From assembly GCF_019139675.1 (NCBI RefSeq), contig NZ_CP077077.1, positions 5,456,001-5,520,000 of the forward strand: a stretch of 64,000 nt of DNA, in the 5' to 3' direction. The DNA is from Pseudomonas maumuensis. Lineage in GTDB: Bacteria > Pseudomonadota > Gammaproteobacteria > Pseudomonadales > Pseudomonadaceae. Of this stretch, positions 18,178 to 26,659 are shown piece after piece. The position numbers and the translations under genes were made by a program. The number at the start of each line of letters is the position of its first letter. The first letter of the stretch is position 1. A model generated the notes under the pieces. The model had not been told where the DNA came from. It was given only the letters and a program-made list of their open reading frames with translations, and searched no databases.

Positions 18178-18987
18178 ATGCCCAGCCGCCGCCCGCCACT
18201 GCTCAGCGAAGCCAACTTTGCGTCGATACGCCAACGGGTGATGCAGGCTACCGGCGTGCAACTGGCCGATGACCGCCGGGCCGTCGTCGCGGCGCGCCTG
18301 CACAAGCGACTCAAGACCTTGGGCCTGGTGGATTTCGAGCATTACCTCGCCTTGCTCGAGAGTGCCGAGGGCCAGGATGAGCACGACAACCTGCTCCGCT
18401 TGCTGGTTGCCCGCGACAGCTACTTCTTTCGCGAGCATCGCCATTTCGAATGCCTGGCCCGTTGGCTGGCCGAGCTCGACCACCCCGCTCGCCTGTGGAG
18501 CGCAGCCTGCGCCACCGGCGAAGAAGCCTGGAGCCTGGCCATGGTCGCCGCCGAACATGCCCATCACCCTGGCTGGCAGGTGTTGGCCAGCGACTTCGAC
18601 CCACAACTGCTGGAATGCGCAGGCGCCGGCATCTACGACATCGCCCAGGCGCGCTACTTTCCCGAAGGCTGGCTGGCCCGTCACTGCCTGTGCGGCGTCG
18701 GCGCGACGGCCGGACGACTATCCGTGGCACCGGCCCTGCGCAAGCAGGTACGCTTCGAGGCGATCAACCTCATCCGGCCCCTGCCTGCGCATCTCGGCAG
18801 TTTCGACGTCATCCTGTTGCGCAACCTGTTGTCGAGCCTGGCGCCCCGCTACAAAAGCGAAGTCCTCCAGCACCTTTTGGCACACCTGCGCCCCGGCGGC
18901 CTGCTGATCATCGGCCACAGCGAAAGCGTCCATGCGCTGGGCCTACCCCTGCGCCCCCTACTGCCATCGGTGTTCGAACGCCTATGA
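18178..18987 (+). CDS. CheR-type protein-glutamate methyltransferase (orphan)
   Basis: 269 residues. The N-terminal helical domain (about 10-75) is followed by a SAM-dependent methyltransferase domain; SAACATGEEAWSLAM is the CheR SAM-binding motif and VLASDFDPQLL the second. RDSYFFREHRHFECL is the CheR substrate-side region. CheR methylates glutamates in chemoreceptors, but no che genes, receptor or CheB are adjacent; the next gene is a NarL-type regulator. Orphan CheR proteins can serve alternative chemosensory or biofilm pathways. The ATG has GAAGG just upstream. Confidence 0.88.
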   Translation: MPSRRPPLLSEANFASIRQRVMQATGVQLADDRRAVVAARLHKRLKTLGLVDFEHYLALLESAEGQDEHDNLLRLLVARDSYFFREHRHFECLARWLAELDHPARLWSAACATGEEAWSLAMVAAEHAHHPGWQVLASDFDPQLLECAGAGIYDIAQARYFPEGWLARHCLCGVGATAGRLSVAPALRKQVRFEAINLIRPLPAHLGSFDVILLRNLLSSLAPRYKSEVLQHLLAHLRPGGLLIIGHSESVHALGLPLRPLLPSVFERL

Positions 18988-18993
18988 TAAGAG

Positions 18994-19048
18994 GCACTGC
19001 CGCGCCCATCGGCAGACAAGGACTGATCGCGCAGTTGCGCGGCAGTGC
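18994..19048. repeat. 12-base inverted repeat between cheR-like and regulator genes
   Basis: GCACTGCCGCGC (18994-19005) and GCGCGGCAGTGC (19037-19048) are exact reverse complements 31 bases apart, filling the space before the response regulator start at 19106. It can fold as a stem in mRNA or serve as a two-site operator for the downstream regulator. Confidence 0.65.
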
Positions 19049-19105
19049 GCTTTCGGATCGAGCAAGCCTGCCGCCCCCCTTCCCTTGCGAAACAGGCCCT
19101 TTTCC

Positions 19106-19762
19106 ATGCCCTGCCGAATCCTGCTTGCCGATCACTCGCCCCTCTTCCGCGCCGGCCTGCGTGCCTTGCTCGAGCAGAAGAAAGACTTCGTCGTGGTGGG
19201 CGACACCGGCGATGCCATGAGTGCCGTGAGCCTGGCCGAAAAACTCAAGCCGGACATCGTGGTGCTCGACATGAGCGGCGAACTGGACAGCCAGCAAGCC
19301 CTGCAGGAGCTGTTCATCCGCGCCCCTGCCAGCCGAGTGCTGATGTTCTCGCCGCGCTCGGAACTCGAGCATGTGATGAGCTGCCTGCAGCTCGGCGCCC
19401 ATGGTTTCCTGCTCAAGAACGCCACGGTAACCGAGCTGGAGCAGGCCCTGCAGACCCTGCGCGGCGGTGGCCAGTATCTGTCGTCGGCGGTGCTGCCGAT
19501 GGTCATCGGCCAGGCGCTCAAGCACAGCCGCAAGCGCGTTGCCAATCAGGTCCAGCCGCCGCCCCTGACCACCCGCCAGCTGGAGATCCTGCGCCTGATC
19601 GCCCGCGGCGAGACCACCCGCTCCATCGCCGACGGCCTGGGGTTGAGCATCAAGACGGTCGAGGCACACCGCTCGCAGATCATGCACCGTCTGCAGATCC
19701 ACGACGTGCCCGGCCTGGTGCTGTTCGCCGTGCGCGAAGGGATCATTCGCCTCAACGATTGA
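19106..19762 (+). CDS. NarL/FixJ-type response regulator
   Basis: 218 residues from the ATG at 19106 (MPCRILLADHSPLFRAGLRA). The receiver has acidic residues LLADH and the phospho-acceptor Asp in IVVLDMSGELD, with the conserved Lys in FLLKNATV. The LuxR-type helix-turn-helix covers about 150-212 (LTTRQLEILRLIARGETT, LSIKTVEAHRSQIMHRL). No histidine kinase is adjacent. Its target is unknown. The last 11 bases overlap the convergent thioesterase gene. Confidence 0.9.
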   Translation: MPCRILLADHSPLFRAGLRALLEQKKDFVVVGDTGDAMSAVSLAEKLKPDIVVLDMSGELDSQQALQELFIRAPASRVLMFSPRSELEHVMSCLQLGAHGFLLKNATVTELEQALQTLRGGGQYLSSAVLPMVIGQALKHSRKRVANQVQPPPLTTRQLEILRLIARGETTRSIADGLGLSIKTVEAHRSQIMHRLQIHDVPGLVLFAVREGIIRLND

Positions 19763-20186
19763 GCGACAGCCCGGCGAGGATCAGTTGCAGTGTTTCCGGC
19801 AGTGCCGCCGGGCGGCCTGACGCACGCTCGATGAACACCTTCACCACGCTGCCCGCCGCACAGGCCTCGGCCTCGCCCGGGCGGAACAGCGCCAGGCGGA
19901 ACTCAACGGTGCTGCCCGCCAGACGGGTCACCCCCAGGCCCACCTCAAGCACGTCGGGAAAGCCAGGCAAGGCGAAGAAGTCTGCCGCCGAACTCACGAC
20001 GAAACCGGCCAGTTCACCGTCACGCAGGTCCAGCTCGGCCTGTTCGACCAGGAAGGCCTGGATCGCGGTTTCGAAGCAGGCATGCACGGTAGAGCCAGCG
20101 AGGTGGCCGTTGTGGTCATTGTCCTGAGGACGGGTGAGGATGGGGTGGAAATGGGAGAAGGCGGAGCGTTGAGGGGATTCTGTCAT
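19752..20186 (-). CDS. 4-hydroxybenzoyl-CoA thioesterase-family protein
   Basis: 144 residues of the hotdog fold. RPQDNDHNGHLAGSTVHACFE corresponds to the 4HBT active-site segment, here with D-N-D-H-N-G-H in place of the more usual D-x-D-xx-G-H-V-N. The ATG at 20186 has AAGG 8 bases upstream; the open frame extends further but without similarity. Likely an acyl-CoA thioesterase, substrate unknown. Divergent from the antitoxin-like gene. Confidence 0.8.
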   Translation of the reverse strand: MTESPQRSAFSHFHPILTRPQDNDHNGHLAGSTVHACFETAIQAFLVEQAELDLRDGELAGFVVSSAADFFALPGFPDVLEVGLGVTRLAGSTVEFRLALFRPGEAEACAAGSVVKVFIERASGRPAALPETLQLILAGLSLNR

Positions 20187-20291
20187 GAGAACAACCTTAT
20201 TTCCTTTGCATGTCAGCGAAGCTTCCCACATAGGCTTGGGGACGCCTATAGTCGCAATCAACAATAGATTGCATAAGATAGTACGCGTCCC

Positions 20292-20756
20292 ATGAAACCG
20301 AGACATACCCCCGTGCCGACCCTGCAAGTGGATCATGCCAACCTCAGTTGCCTGGCTGAAAGCCGTCGAATCAACGCCACCCACATCGTTGGGCAACCCG
20401 GAGGCTGGGCTGTTCAGGTGGATGTCGACGATCAGGAGCACGTACTCACCGCTCAGCGTAGCGGCAACGTGCGGCTGTTCAAGAAGCTAGAGACGCTGGT
20501 CAGCTACCTGCATGACCTGGGTATCGACCATTTCGAAGTCGATAGCTCGATATGGGATGCGCGACAGACCACCACCTATCAGCGGCCGGATCGCGCCAAG
20601 GCACTTAAAAGGGCCCATGAGGCGGCGGCCTACGACGCCTGGTTCAGCGAACAGGTCGAAGCAAGCCGTCGCGATTCATCACCTGCGCTGGATGACGAAG
20701 AGGTCGAGAAGTTCTTTGCCGCCCGCCGAGCCGAGCTGAGAGCCAAAAACCGCTGA
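20292..20756 (+). CDS. Antitoxin-like protein (ParC/StbD-type C-terminus), no toxin partner seen
   Basis: 154 residues. The C-terminal part AYDAWFSEQVEASRRD with DDEEVEKFFAARRAELRAK resembles the toxin-neutralising end of ParD/PaaA2/StbD antitoxins (typically DAWFRxQVxxAL...EEVxxxxRxRR). The N-terminal 90 residues (NATHIVGQPGGWAVQVDVDD, HDLGIDHFEVDSS) look like the conserved extra domain of ParC-type partition-associated proteins. No ParE-type toxin frame follows; instead a palindromic element begins within about 60 bases. There is no clear Shine-Dalgarno before the ATG. The assignment rests on motif memory and is moderate. Confidence 0.6.
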   Translation: MKPRHTPVPTLQVDHANLSCLAESRRINATHIVGQPGGWAVQVDVDDQEHVLTAQRSGNVRLFKKLETLVSYLHDLGIDHFEVDSSIWDARQTTTYQRPDRAKALKRAHEAAAYDAWFSEQVEASRRDSSPALDDEEVEKFFAARRAELRAKNR

Positions 20757-20813
20757 TGCGCCTTGAAGGCCAGGCCGAGGTGTTCGACGATTTGGCTGTA
20801 GCGCCTATCAGAT

Positions 20814-21056
20814 CGAGCGCCGCCCGCGCGGCGCATCGCGGATGAATCCGCTCCTACATTCGTTGCAACGTACCGAACCTGTCTGGCCATGGTTGCCAGC
20901 CTTGGCGCAAGGCCCAAGGCAGGTGAGGCGGCGGCAATGCCCCCGAAAAATCGCGTCGAGCGCACAAGGCTCACAACCATGGCTTATCAGGCATGGCCAC
21001 GTTGCAAAAAATGTAGGAGCGGATTCATCCGCGATGCGCCGCGCGGGCGGCGCTCG
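20814..21056. repeat. Long REP-type element with perfect 47-base inverted arms
   Basis: The arms at 20814-20860 and 21010-21056 are exact reverse complements over 47 bases and contain the pseudomonad REP-like core GCGGATGAATCCGCTCCTAC. The similarity continues inward (TTGCAACGT on both sides, and GCCATGGTTG near 20889 matching its complement near 20980) and partly outward (GGTGTTCG at about 20780 against its complement at about 21083), so most of the roughly 300 bases between the antitoxin-like gene and the pckA terminator is one imperfect palindrome. No gene is seen in 20757-21167. Confidence 0.85.
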
Positions 21057-21121
21057 GTCTCACAGATACCACAGATCTGACGCCGAACACCTTGAAAGGA
21101 ATGGCCATGATTTCAACCACG

Positions 21122-21146
21122 AAAAAGCCGCCCCGAGGGGCGGCTT
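21122..21146 (-). terminator. Rho-independent terminator of pckA
   Basis: On the minus strand AAGCCGCCC and GGGCGGCTT form a 9-base-pair stem with a 4-base loop, followed by TTTTTC. It lies 22 bases past the pckA stop. Confidence 0.88.
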
Positions 21147-21167
21147 CCTTTCCGAACCGGCAGCAGC

Positions 21168-22709
21168 TTACAGCTGCGGACCAGCGGCCTTGATGGCGTC
21201 GGAAACGTCGAACTTCTTGAAGTTCTCGGTGAACAGCGTGGCCAAGCCCTTGGCAGCTTCGTCGTAGGCAGCCTTGTCAGCCCAGGTGTTGCGCGGGTTG
21301 AGCAGTTCGGTCTCGACGCCCGGAACGGCCTTCGGCACGTCCAGGTTGATGATGTCCAGGTGCTCGGTCTCGGCACCGACCAGCGCGCCGCTCTGGATGG
21401 CGGCGATCACGCCACGGGTAGTCGGGATGCTGAAGCGCTTGCCAACGCCATAGCCACCACCGGTCCAGCCAGTGTTGACCAGGTAGACCTTGGAACCGAA
21501 CGCCTTGATGCGCTTGATCAGCAGCTCGGCGTAGACGCCGGCTGGGCGCGGGAAGAACGGTGCGCCGAAGCAGGTGGAGAAGGTCGACTTGATGCCGCTG
21601 CCCGAACCCATTTCGGTGGAACCGACCAGCGCGGTGTAGCCGGACAGGAAGTGGTAGGCCGCCTGCTCGTTGTTCAGGATCGACACTGGCGGCAGCACGC
21701 CGGTCAGGTCGCAGGTCAGGAAGATGACCGCGTTCGGCTCGCCGCCCAGGTTCTTCTCGGAGACCTTGGCTACGTGGGTCAGCGGGTAGGCTGCACGGCT
21801 GTTCTGGGTCAGGCTCACGTCGGCGTAGTCGGCGTGCTTGGCGTCGTCGATGACGACGTTTTCCAGCACTGCGCCGTGCTTGATGGCTTTCCAGATAACC
21901 GGCTCGTTCTTCTCGGACAGGTCGATGCACTTGGCATAGCAACCGCCTTCGATGTTGAAGACAACGCCTTCGCCCCAACCGTGCTCGTCGTCACCGATCA
22001 GGTAGCGGCTTTCGTCGGCCGACAGGGTGGTCTTGCCGGTACCGGACAGGCCGAAGAACAGGGTGACGTCACCCGCTTCGCCGATGTTGGCGGCGCAGTG
22101 CATCGGCAGCACATCGGCGGCCGGCAGCAGGAAGTTCTGCACCGAGAACATGGCTTTCTTCATTTCACCGGCGTAACGCATGCCGGCGATCAGCACTTTC
22201 TTCTGGGCGAAGTTGATGATCACGCAGCCGTCGGAATTGGTGCCGTCACGCTCTGGCACGCACTCGAAGTTGGCGACGTTGAGAACCTGCCATTCATCGC
22301 GGCCAGCCGGGTTGTATTGGGCCGGGTTGATGAACAGGCAACGGCCGAACAGGTTCTGCCAGGCGGTCTGGGTGGTCATCTTGACCGGCAGGTAGTGCTC
22401 GGCGGCAGCGCCTACGTGAACGTAGGAAACGAAGTGATCCTGGGCGTTGTTGAACGCCTCGACACGGTCCCACAGGGCATCGAACTTGTCGGCCGGGAAC
22501 TTGCGGTTGATCGGGCCCCAGCCAATCTGGTCCTGGGTGGAAGGTTCTTCGACGATGAAACGGTCAGCCGGCGAACGGCCGGTGCGGTGACCGGTTTCCA
22601 CCACCAGCGCGCCAGTATCGGCCAGCACGCCTTCACCGCGGGACAGCGCTTCTTTTACCAGCTCATCGACGCTCAGGTCGGTGTACACGGTGTTGTTGGC
22701 TTGCGTCAT
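21168..22709 (-). CDS. pckA: Phosphoenolpyruvate carboxykinase (ATP)
   Basis: Converts oxaloacetate plus ATP to PEP, CO2 and ADP, the entry to gluconeogenesis. 513 residues from the ATG at 22709 ([17 protein letters not shown]). Kinase-1 motif [20 protein letters not shown] (P-loop) is followed by kinase-2 [29 protein letters not shown] binds substrate. Single gene with its own terminator; the upstream gap to hslO (22710-22888) should hold its promoter. Together with dctBD it fits growth on C4 acids. Confidence 0.97.
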   Translation of the reverse strand: MTQANNTVYTDLSVDELVKEALSRGEGVLADTGALVVETGHRTGRSPADRFIVEEPSTQDQIGWGPINRKFPADKFDALWDRVEAFNNAQDHFVSYVHVGAAAEHYLPVKMTTQTAWQNLFGRCLFINPAQYNPAGRDEWQVLNVANFECVPERDGTNSDGCVIINFAQKKVLIAGMRYAGEMKKAMFSVQNFLLPAADVLPMHCAANIGEAGDVTLFFGLSGTGKTTLSADESRYLIGDDEHGWGEGVVFNIEGGCYAKCIDLSEKNEPVIWKAIKHGAVLENVVIDDAKHADYADVSLTQNSRAAYPLTHVAKVSEKNLGGEPNAVIFLTCDLTGVLPPVSILNNEQAAYHFLSGYTALVGSTEMGSGSGIKSTFSTCFGAPFFPRPAGVYAELLIKRIKAFGSKVYLVNTGWTGGGYGVGKRFSIPTTRGVIAAIQSGALVGAETEHLDIINLDVPKAVPGVETELLNPRNTWADKAAYDEAAKGLATLFTENFKKFDVSDAIKAAGPQL

Positions 22710-22812
22710 GAGATACCCCATCCGGCCCGAGGCCGAGTGCTCCAAACGTTTTGTAGTTGTCTCGAAAAAACTACTACAGCGAAAAAAGTGGCCGGATTAT
22801 GCCAGAAACGCC

Positions 22813-22865
22813 CAAAAAAAGTAGGCCCCTCCTGTCAGAACTGCGCTTTTGCGCAATTCGACAGG
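22813..22865 (-). terminator. Probable hslO terminator
   Basis: CCTGTC (22831-22836) pairs with GACAGG (22860-22865), with inner GAA/TTC and TGCGC-TTTT-GCGCA pairing. On the minus strand the hairpin is followed 11 bases on by a run of seven T (22813-22819). It is 23 bases past the hslO stop. Confidence 0.65.
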
Positions 22866-22888
22866 AGTATTTCCTGTAGTGAACCGTT

Positions 22889-23791
22889 TCAGTGCTGAGT
22901 TTCTGACGGCGCCTCGGTACCACCGCCAGCAAACAATTGCGCAACATCGCTCGCGTCGAACACATAGCGCTCGTTGCAGAACTGGCAATCGATCTCGACC
23001 TGACCGCCGCATTCGGCCACCAGCGCCTTGGCATCCGGCTCACCGAGGCTGACCAGAGCGTTGCCGGAACGCTCGCGCGAGCAGCTGCAGCGGAAGCGTA
23101 GCGGCTGGATATCGAACAGGCGAACCGCGTCCTCGTGGTACAGGCGGTGCAGCACGGTTTCGTTGTCCAGGCCGAGCAGTTCCTCGATCTTCACGGTGTT
23201 GGCCAGGGCCTTGACGTGGGCCCAGCTTTCCTCGCGCTCCTCGCTGTCCTTGTGGATCTCGGCCGGCAGCTGCTGCACCAGCAGGCCACGGGCGCGGGTG
23301 CCATCGGCGGTCAGGGAGATGCAGGTGTTCACCTGCTGCGACATGACGAAGTAGTTGGTGAAGCACTCCGACAGGTCCTTGCCGTCCAGCTCGACGGTGC
23401 CCTGGTAACGCTGGCCGTTGACCGGAATGATGGTCAGCACCAGATGACCGCCCGGCATCAGATCGGCAAGGCTGGCATCCGCCTTGATCTGCTCGGCCTC
23501 GTAGCGCGCCAGGCCACGGATGTCGTGCTCGCTGGTGTACTCGATGGCTAGCAGCGGAACCGGGCCCTGGGACTGCGCCTGGAGCACCAGCAACCCATCG
23601 AACTTCAGGGTGCCGACCAGCAGCGCGGCGGCGGCCATCAGTTCACCGAGCAGATGCTTTACCGGCTGCGGGTAGTCGTGCTTGGCCAGCACCTCGGCGT
23701 AGCTGCGTTCCAACGCGACCATCTCGCCGCGCACGTCGCGGTCGTCGAACAGGAAGCGTTGAGTGAAATCGGTATCTGGCAAGTCGCTCAT
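22889..23791 (-). CDS. hslO: Redox-regulated chaperone Hsp33
   Basis: Holdase activated by oxidation: four C-terminal cysteines release zinc and form disulfides. 300 residues. The zinc site is the CSC pair in [11 protein letters not shown] and the CQFC pair in [13 protein letters not shown]. The N-terminal domain carries [13 protein letters not shown]. It is separate from pckA and reads in the same direction. Confidence 0.95.
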   Translation of the reverse strand: MSDLPDTDFTQRFLFDDRDVRGEMVALERSYAEVLAKHDYPQPVKHLLGELMAAAALLVGTLKFDGLLVLQAQSQGPVPLLAIEYTSEHDIRGLARYEAEQIKADASLADLMPGGHLVLTIIPVNGQRYQGTVELDGKDLSECFTNYFVMSQQVNTCISLTADGTRARGLLVQQLPAEIHKDSEEREESWAHVKALANTVKIEELLGLDNETVLHRLYHEDAVRLFDIQPLRFRCSCSRERSGNALVSLGEPDAKALVAECGGQVEIDCQFCNERYVFDASDVAQLFAGGGTEAPSETQH

Positions 23792-23899
23792 GGTTGTCTG
23801 GCTTTCTAAAAATGATTACAAAATAATTACAGGAGACCGAAAGGTCCGTCGCAGAGCGCTCACAAGGCGCTCACTTCCTGCTGGATATCGAGGTATTTT

Positions 23900-24700
23900 A
23901 TGGACAATCGACCGCTGTTCCAAGCAAGGTGGTCCTGGGGACCTTTGGCAGCCTGCACCCTGCTACCCATCGCACTACTGTGTTTCTGGTTGTGGCCCGT
24001 TGGCCAGATCCTTTGCCTGACATTCGACGAGTGGCTGTTCCACAGCCTCAATGCGCCGCTGGCCGACAACACCACCTGGCGCTACATCTGGACAGTTGGC
24101 AGCCTGCGCCCGTTCGACATCGTCGTCGGCCTGATCCTTCTGGCAGTGCTTATCCGTGGCGACTGGGTGTTCAAGGCAGCCCAGGTCCGCCAGGCCTTTT
24201 TCGGCTTTCTGGTCACGCTACTCCTCTTAGTGGTGATTCGCGCGCTGTTTTCCAAGTGGGTGGATGCAGCCGGGTGGCAACACAAGAGCCCGTCGATGAT
24301 GTTCGACGACGTGGTGCATCTAAGTGACTACTACCCGAACCTCGAGGCAGCCTGGGAGCTGAAGGACCGCTCGAGCAAGAGTTTCCCGGGGGATCACGCC
24401 TCGGTGTTGCTGGTCTGGGCACTATTCATGAGCCTGTTCAGCCGTCGCCCGCTGCAGTACCTGCTGGTGTGGGGGCTGGCGCTGCTATTCATGCTGCCGC
24501 GCCTGGTTGCCGGTGCCCACTGGGGACAGGATGACTACATCGGTGGTTTGCTGATGGCGGTACTGGCGTTGGGCTGGAGCTGCTACACACCGCTGGCTGC
24601 AAAAGGCAGCGCAGCGTTGCTGCGCTGGACGACGCCGCTGTTCGACCTGCTGGGCAAGTTACCGTTGATCGGGCGGATGAGCGTGGTTCGCGCCGCCTGA
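23900..24700 (+). CDS. PAP2-family membrane phosphatase, possibly LpxT-like
   Basis: 266 residues with about five or six transmembrane segments (for example 16-36, 73-86, 98-115, 169-180, 190-207, 213-228). Phosphatase motifs are SFPGDHASVLLVW (motif 2) and RLVAGAHWGQDDYIGG (motif 3). The family acts on lipid phosphates at the periplasmic face; undecaprenyl-diphosphate phosphatase or lipid A 1-diphosphate synthase (LpxT) are the likeliest roles. GAGG lies 6 bases before the ATG. Convergent with hslR. Confidence 0.8.
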   Translation: MDNRPLFQARWSWGPLAACTLLPIALLCFWLWPVGQILCLTFDEWLFHSLNAPLADNTTWRYIWTVGSLRPFDIVVGLILLAVLIRGDWVFKAAQVRQAFFGFLVTLLLLVVIRALFSKWVDAAGWQHKSPSMMFDDVVHLSDYYPNLEAAWELKDRSSKSFPGDHASVLLVWALFMSLFSRRPLQYLLVWGLALLFMLPRLVAGAHWGQDDYIGGLLMAVLALGWSCYTPLAAKGSAALLRWTTPLFDLLGKLPLIGRMSVVRAA

Positions 24701-24729
24701 TCGTTCTCGGGGGCCGCTATGCGGCCCCG

Positions 24730-25131
24730 TCACTCGAAACTGCCGTGCAACTGGTGAATCTGCCGACGCTGCTTCTTGTTCGGCCGCCCATCGGTGGTCA
24801 TGCCCAGCGCACCCGCCTTGCGCAGCTCGGCAGCTTGCTCGCGGCGCTTCACACTCTCGGCGGTTTCCTCATACAAGGTCTGTGCCTCGGGCGCACCACG
24901 GCGCACCACCGACAACGCCCTGACCACCACAGTGCGCTCGTCGAAGCCGGTGCGCAGCACGAACTCCTCACCCACCCGTGGTTCCTTGCCGGGTTTGCAG
25001 CGCTCGCCCCGGCAATGCACCTTGCCGCTTTCGATGGCCGCCTTGGCCAATGCGCGGGTCTTGTAGAAGCGCGCCGCCCATAGCCACTTGTCCAGGCGTA
25101 CCTTGTCGTCGTCTTCAGGCTTTTGTGCCAT
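24730..25131 (-). CDS. hslR: Ribosome-associated heat shock protein Hsp15
   Basis: 133 residues, the same length as E. coli HslR. The S4 RNA-binding domain is KVRLDKWLWAARFYKTRALA with IESGKVHCRGERCKPG; the basic C-terminus (GRPNKKQRRQIHQL) is also conserved. It binds free 50S subunits that carry a stalled nascent chain. The start MAQKPEDDD has GAGGA upstream. Confidence 0.93.
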   Translation of the reverse strand: MAQKPEDDDKVRLDKWLWAARFYKTRALAKAAIESGKVHCRGERCKPGKEPRVGEEFVLRTGFDERTVVVRALSVVRRGAPEAQTLYEETAESVKRREQAAELRKAGALGMTTDGRPNKKQRRQIHQLHGSFE

Positions 25132-25240
25132 GGTTTTTCCTCGAATTCTGTCTTTCACGGAACTGTACTACCGTGACTGACAGATGCAAAAAGTCCGTGC
25201 CGTCATTACAGTTCACCTCCTTATCCACAGGGCGCGCTTA

Positions 25241-25723
25241 GTGAAGACTTTTGACCACCTGACTGTGATCGGCCTGCGCGAGTGGGTCGCCCTGCCCGGC
25301 CTCGGCGTTGCTGGCCTGCGCGCCAAAATCGACACCGGCGCCAGCACCTCCAGCCTGCACGCCACGGAGGTCGAACCATTCGAACGCGATGGCCAGCAAT
25401 GGGTACGCTTCACCGCCCACCTGGGTTCGGTGGTGCAACTGCGCCATCGGCGCTGCGAAGCGCCAATGGTCACCATGAAGACGATCAAGAGTTCCAACGG
25501 CCATGCCCAGACCCGCTATGTGATCCGTACGCCCCTGGCGCTCGGAGACCGGGTCTGGGAGGTCGAATTCACCCTGGCCTGCCGCAAGAGCATGCGCTAT
25601 CGGCTGCTACTCGGGTCCAAGGCGCTTATCCACGGCCAACTGGTGGTCAACCCCGGCCTCAAGTACGTTCAGGACAAACCGGCCTTCACGGCCACCCTTT
25701 CCCCTGTCACAGGTGCTGCATGA
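25241..25723 (+). CDS. rimB: RimB/RimK-associated ATP-dependent zinc protease
   Basis: 160 residues from a GTG start ([19 protein letters not shown]), which matches the family N-terminus; an ATG at 25184 would add 19 residues. The retropepsin-like motif [16 protein letters not shown] is clear, and [20 protein letters not shown] is conserved. In P. fluorescens RimB tunes RimK-dependent glutamylation of ribosomal protein S6. Its stop overlaps the rimK ATG. Confidence 0.87.
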   Translation: MKTFDHLTVIGLREWVALPGLGVAGLRAKIDTGASTSSLHATEVEPFERDGQQWVRFTAHLGSVVQLRHRRCEAPMVTMKTIKSSNGHAQTRYVIRTPLALGDRVWEVEFTLACRKSMRYRLLLGSKALIHGQLVVNPGLKYVQDKPAFTATLSPVTGAA

Positions 25724-26625
25724 AGATCGCTGTGCTGTCGCGCAATCCGCGTCTGTATTCCACCCGCCGCCTGGTCGAGGCCGGCATCCAGCGGGGCCAT
25801 GAAGTGGTGGTGATCGACACGCTCCGGGCCTACATGAACATTGCCAGCCACAAGCCGCAGATCCACTACCGCGGCAAACCATTGGAAGGCTTCGATGCAG
25901 TGATCCCACGCATTGGCGCGTCGGTTACCTTCTATGGCTGCGCGGTGCTGCGCCAGTTCGAGATGATGGGCGTCTACCCGCTCAACGAATCGGTGGCCAT
26001 CGCCCGCTCGCGGGACAAGCTGCGCTCGCTGCAGTTGCTGTCGCGGCGCGGTATCGGCCTGCCGGTCACCGGCTTCGCCCACTCGCCGGACGACATCCCC
26101 GACCTGATCCAGATGGTCAACGGCGCGCCGCTGGTGATCAAGGTACTGGAAGGTACCCAGGGCATCGGCGTGGTGCTGTGCGAGACCACCAAGGCCGCCG
26201 AGTCGGTGATCGAGGCGTTCATGGGCCTGAAGCAAAACATCATGGTCCAGGAGTACATCAAGGAGGCCGGTGGCGCCGATATCCGCTGCTTCGTGGTCGG
26301 CGACAAGGTGATCGCCTCGATGAAGCGCCAGGCCAAGCCGGGCGAGTTCCGCTCCAACCTGCATCGCGGGGGCGTGGCCAGCTTGATCAAGATCACCCCC
26401 GAAGAGCGCATGACCGCGATTCGCGCAGCCAAGGTAATGGGATTGAGCGTGGCGGGTGTGGATATCCTGCGTTCGAATCATGGGCCACTGGTGATGGAAG
26501 TGAACTCGTCGCCGGGCCTGGAGGGGATCGAGGTGACTACCGGCAAGGACGTGGCCGGGATGATCATCGAGCACCTGGAGAAGAACAGCGGGCCGAACCA
26601 GACCCGGACCAAGGGCAAGGGTTAA
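25720..26625 (+). CDS. rimK: Ribosomal protein S6--L-glutamate ligase RimK
   Basis: ATP-grasp ligase that adds glutamates to the C-terminus of ribosomal protein S6, altering translation. 301 residues. [33 protein letters not shown] and [14 protein letters not shown] are ATP-grasp motifs. Overlaps rimB by 4 bases. A perfect 10-base-pair hairpin follows and separates it from convergent envZ. Confidence 0.95.
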   Translation: MKIAVLSRNPRLYSTRRLVEAGIQRGHEVVVIDTLRAYMNIASHKPQIHYRGKPLEGFDAVIPRIGASVTFYGCAVLRQFEMMGVYPLNESVAIARSRDKLRSLQLLSRRGIGLPVTGFAHSPDDIPDLIQMVNGAPLVIKVLEGTQGIGVVLCETTKAAESVIEAFMGLKQNIMVQEYIKEAGGADIRCFVVGDKVIASMKRQAKPGEFRSNLHRGGVASLIKITPEERMTAIRAAKVMGLSVAGVDILRSNHGPLVMEVNSSPGLEGIEVTTGKDVAGMIIEHLEKNSGPNQTRTKGKG

Positions 26626-26629
26626 CCGC

Positions 26630-26654
26630 ATCGCGGGGCGACTTGCCCCGCGAT
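26630..26654. terminator. Bidirectional terminator or REP hairpin between rimK and envZ
   Basis: ATCGCGGGGC (26630-26639) pairs exactly with GCCCCGCGAT (26645-26654) across a 5-base loop, starting 5 bases after the rimK stop and ending 5 bases before the envZ stop on the other strand. Confidence 0.8.
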
Positions 26655-26659
26655 TGATT

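Noticed and set aside
20757..20840. Short frame starting in the antitoxin-like stop (TGATG) as a truncated toxin
   Set aside because: Only about 28 codons, no similarity to ParE, and most of it lies in the repeat element.
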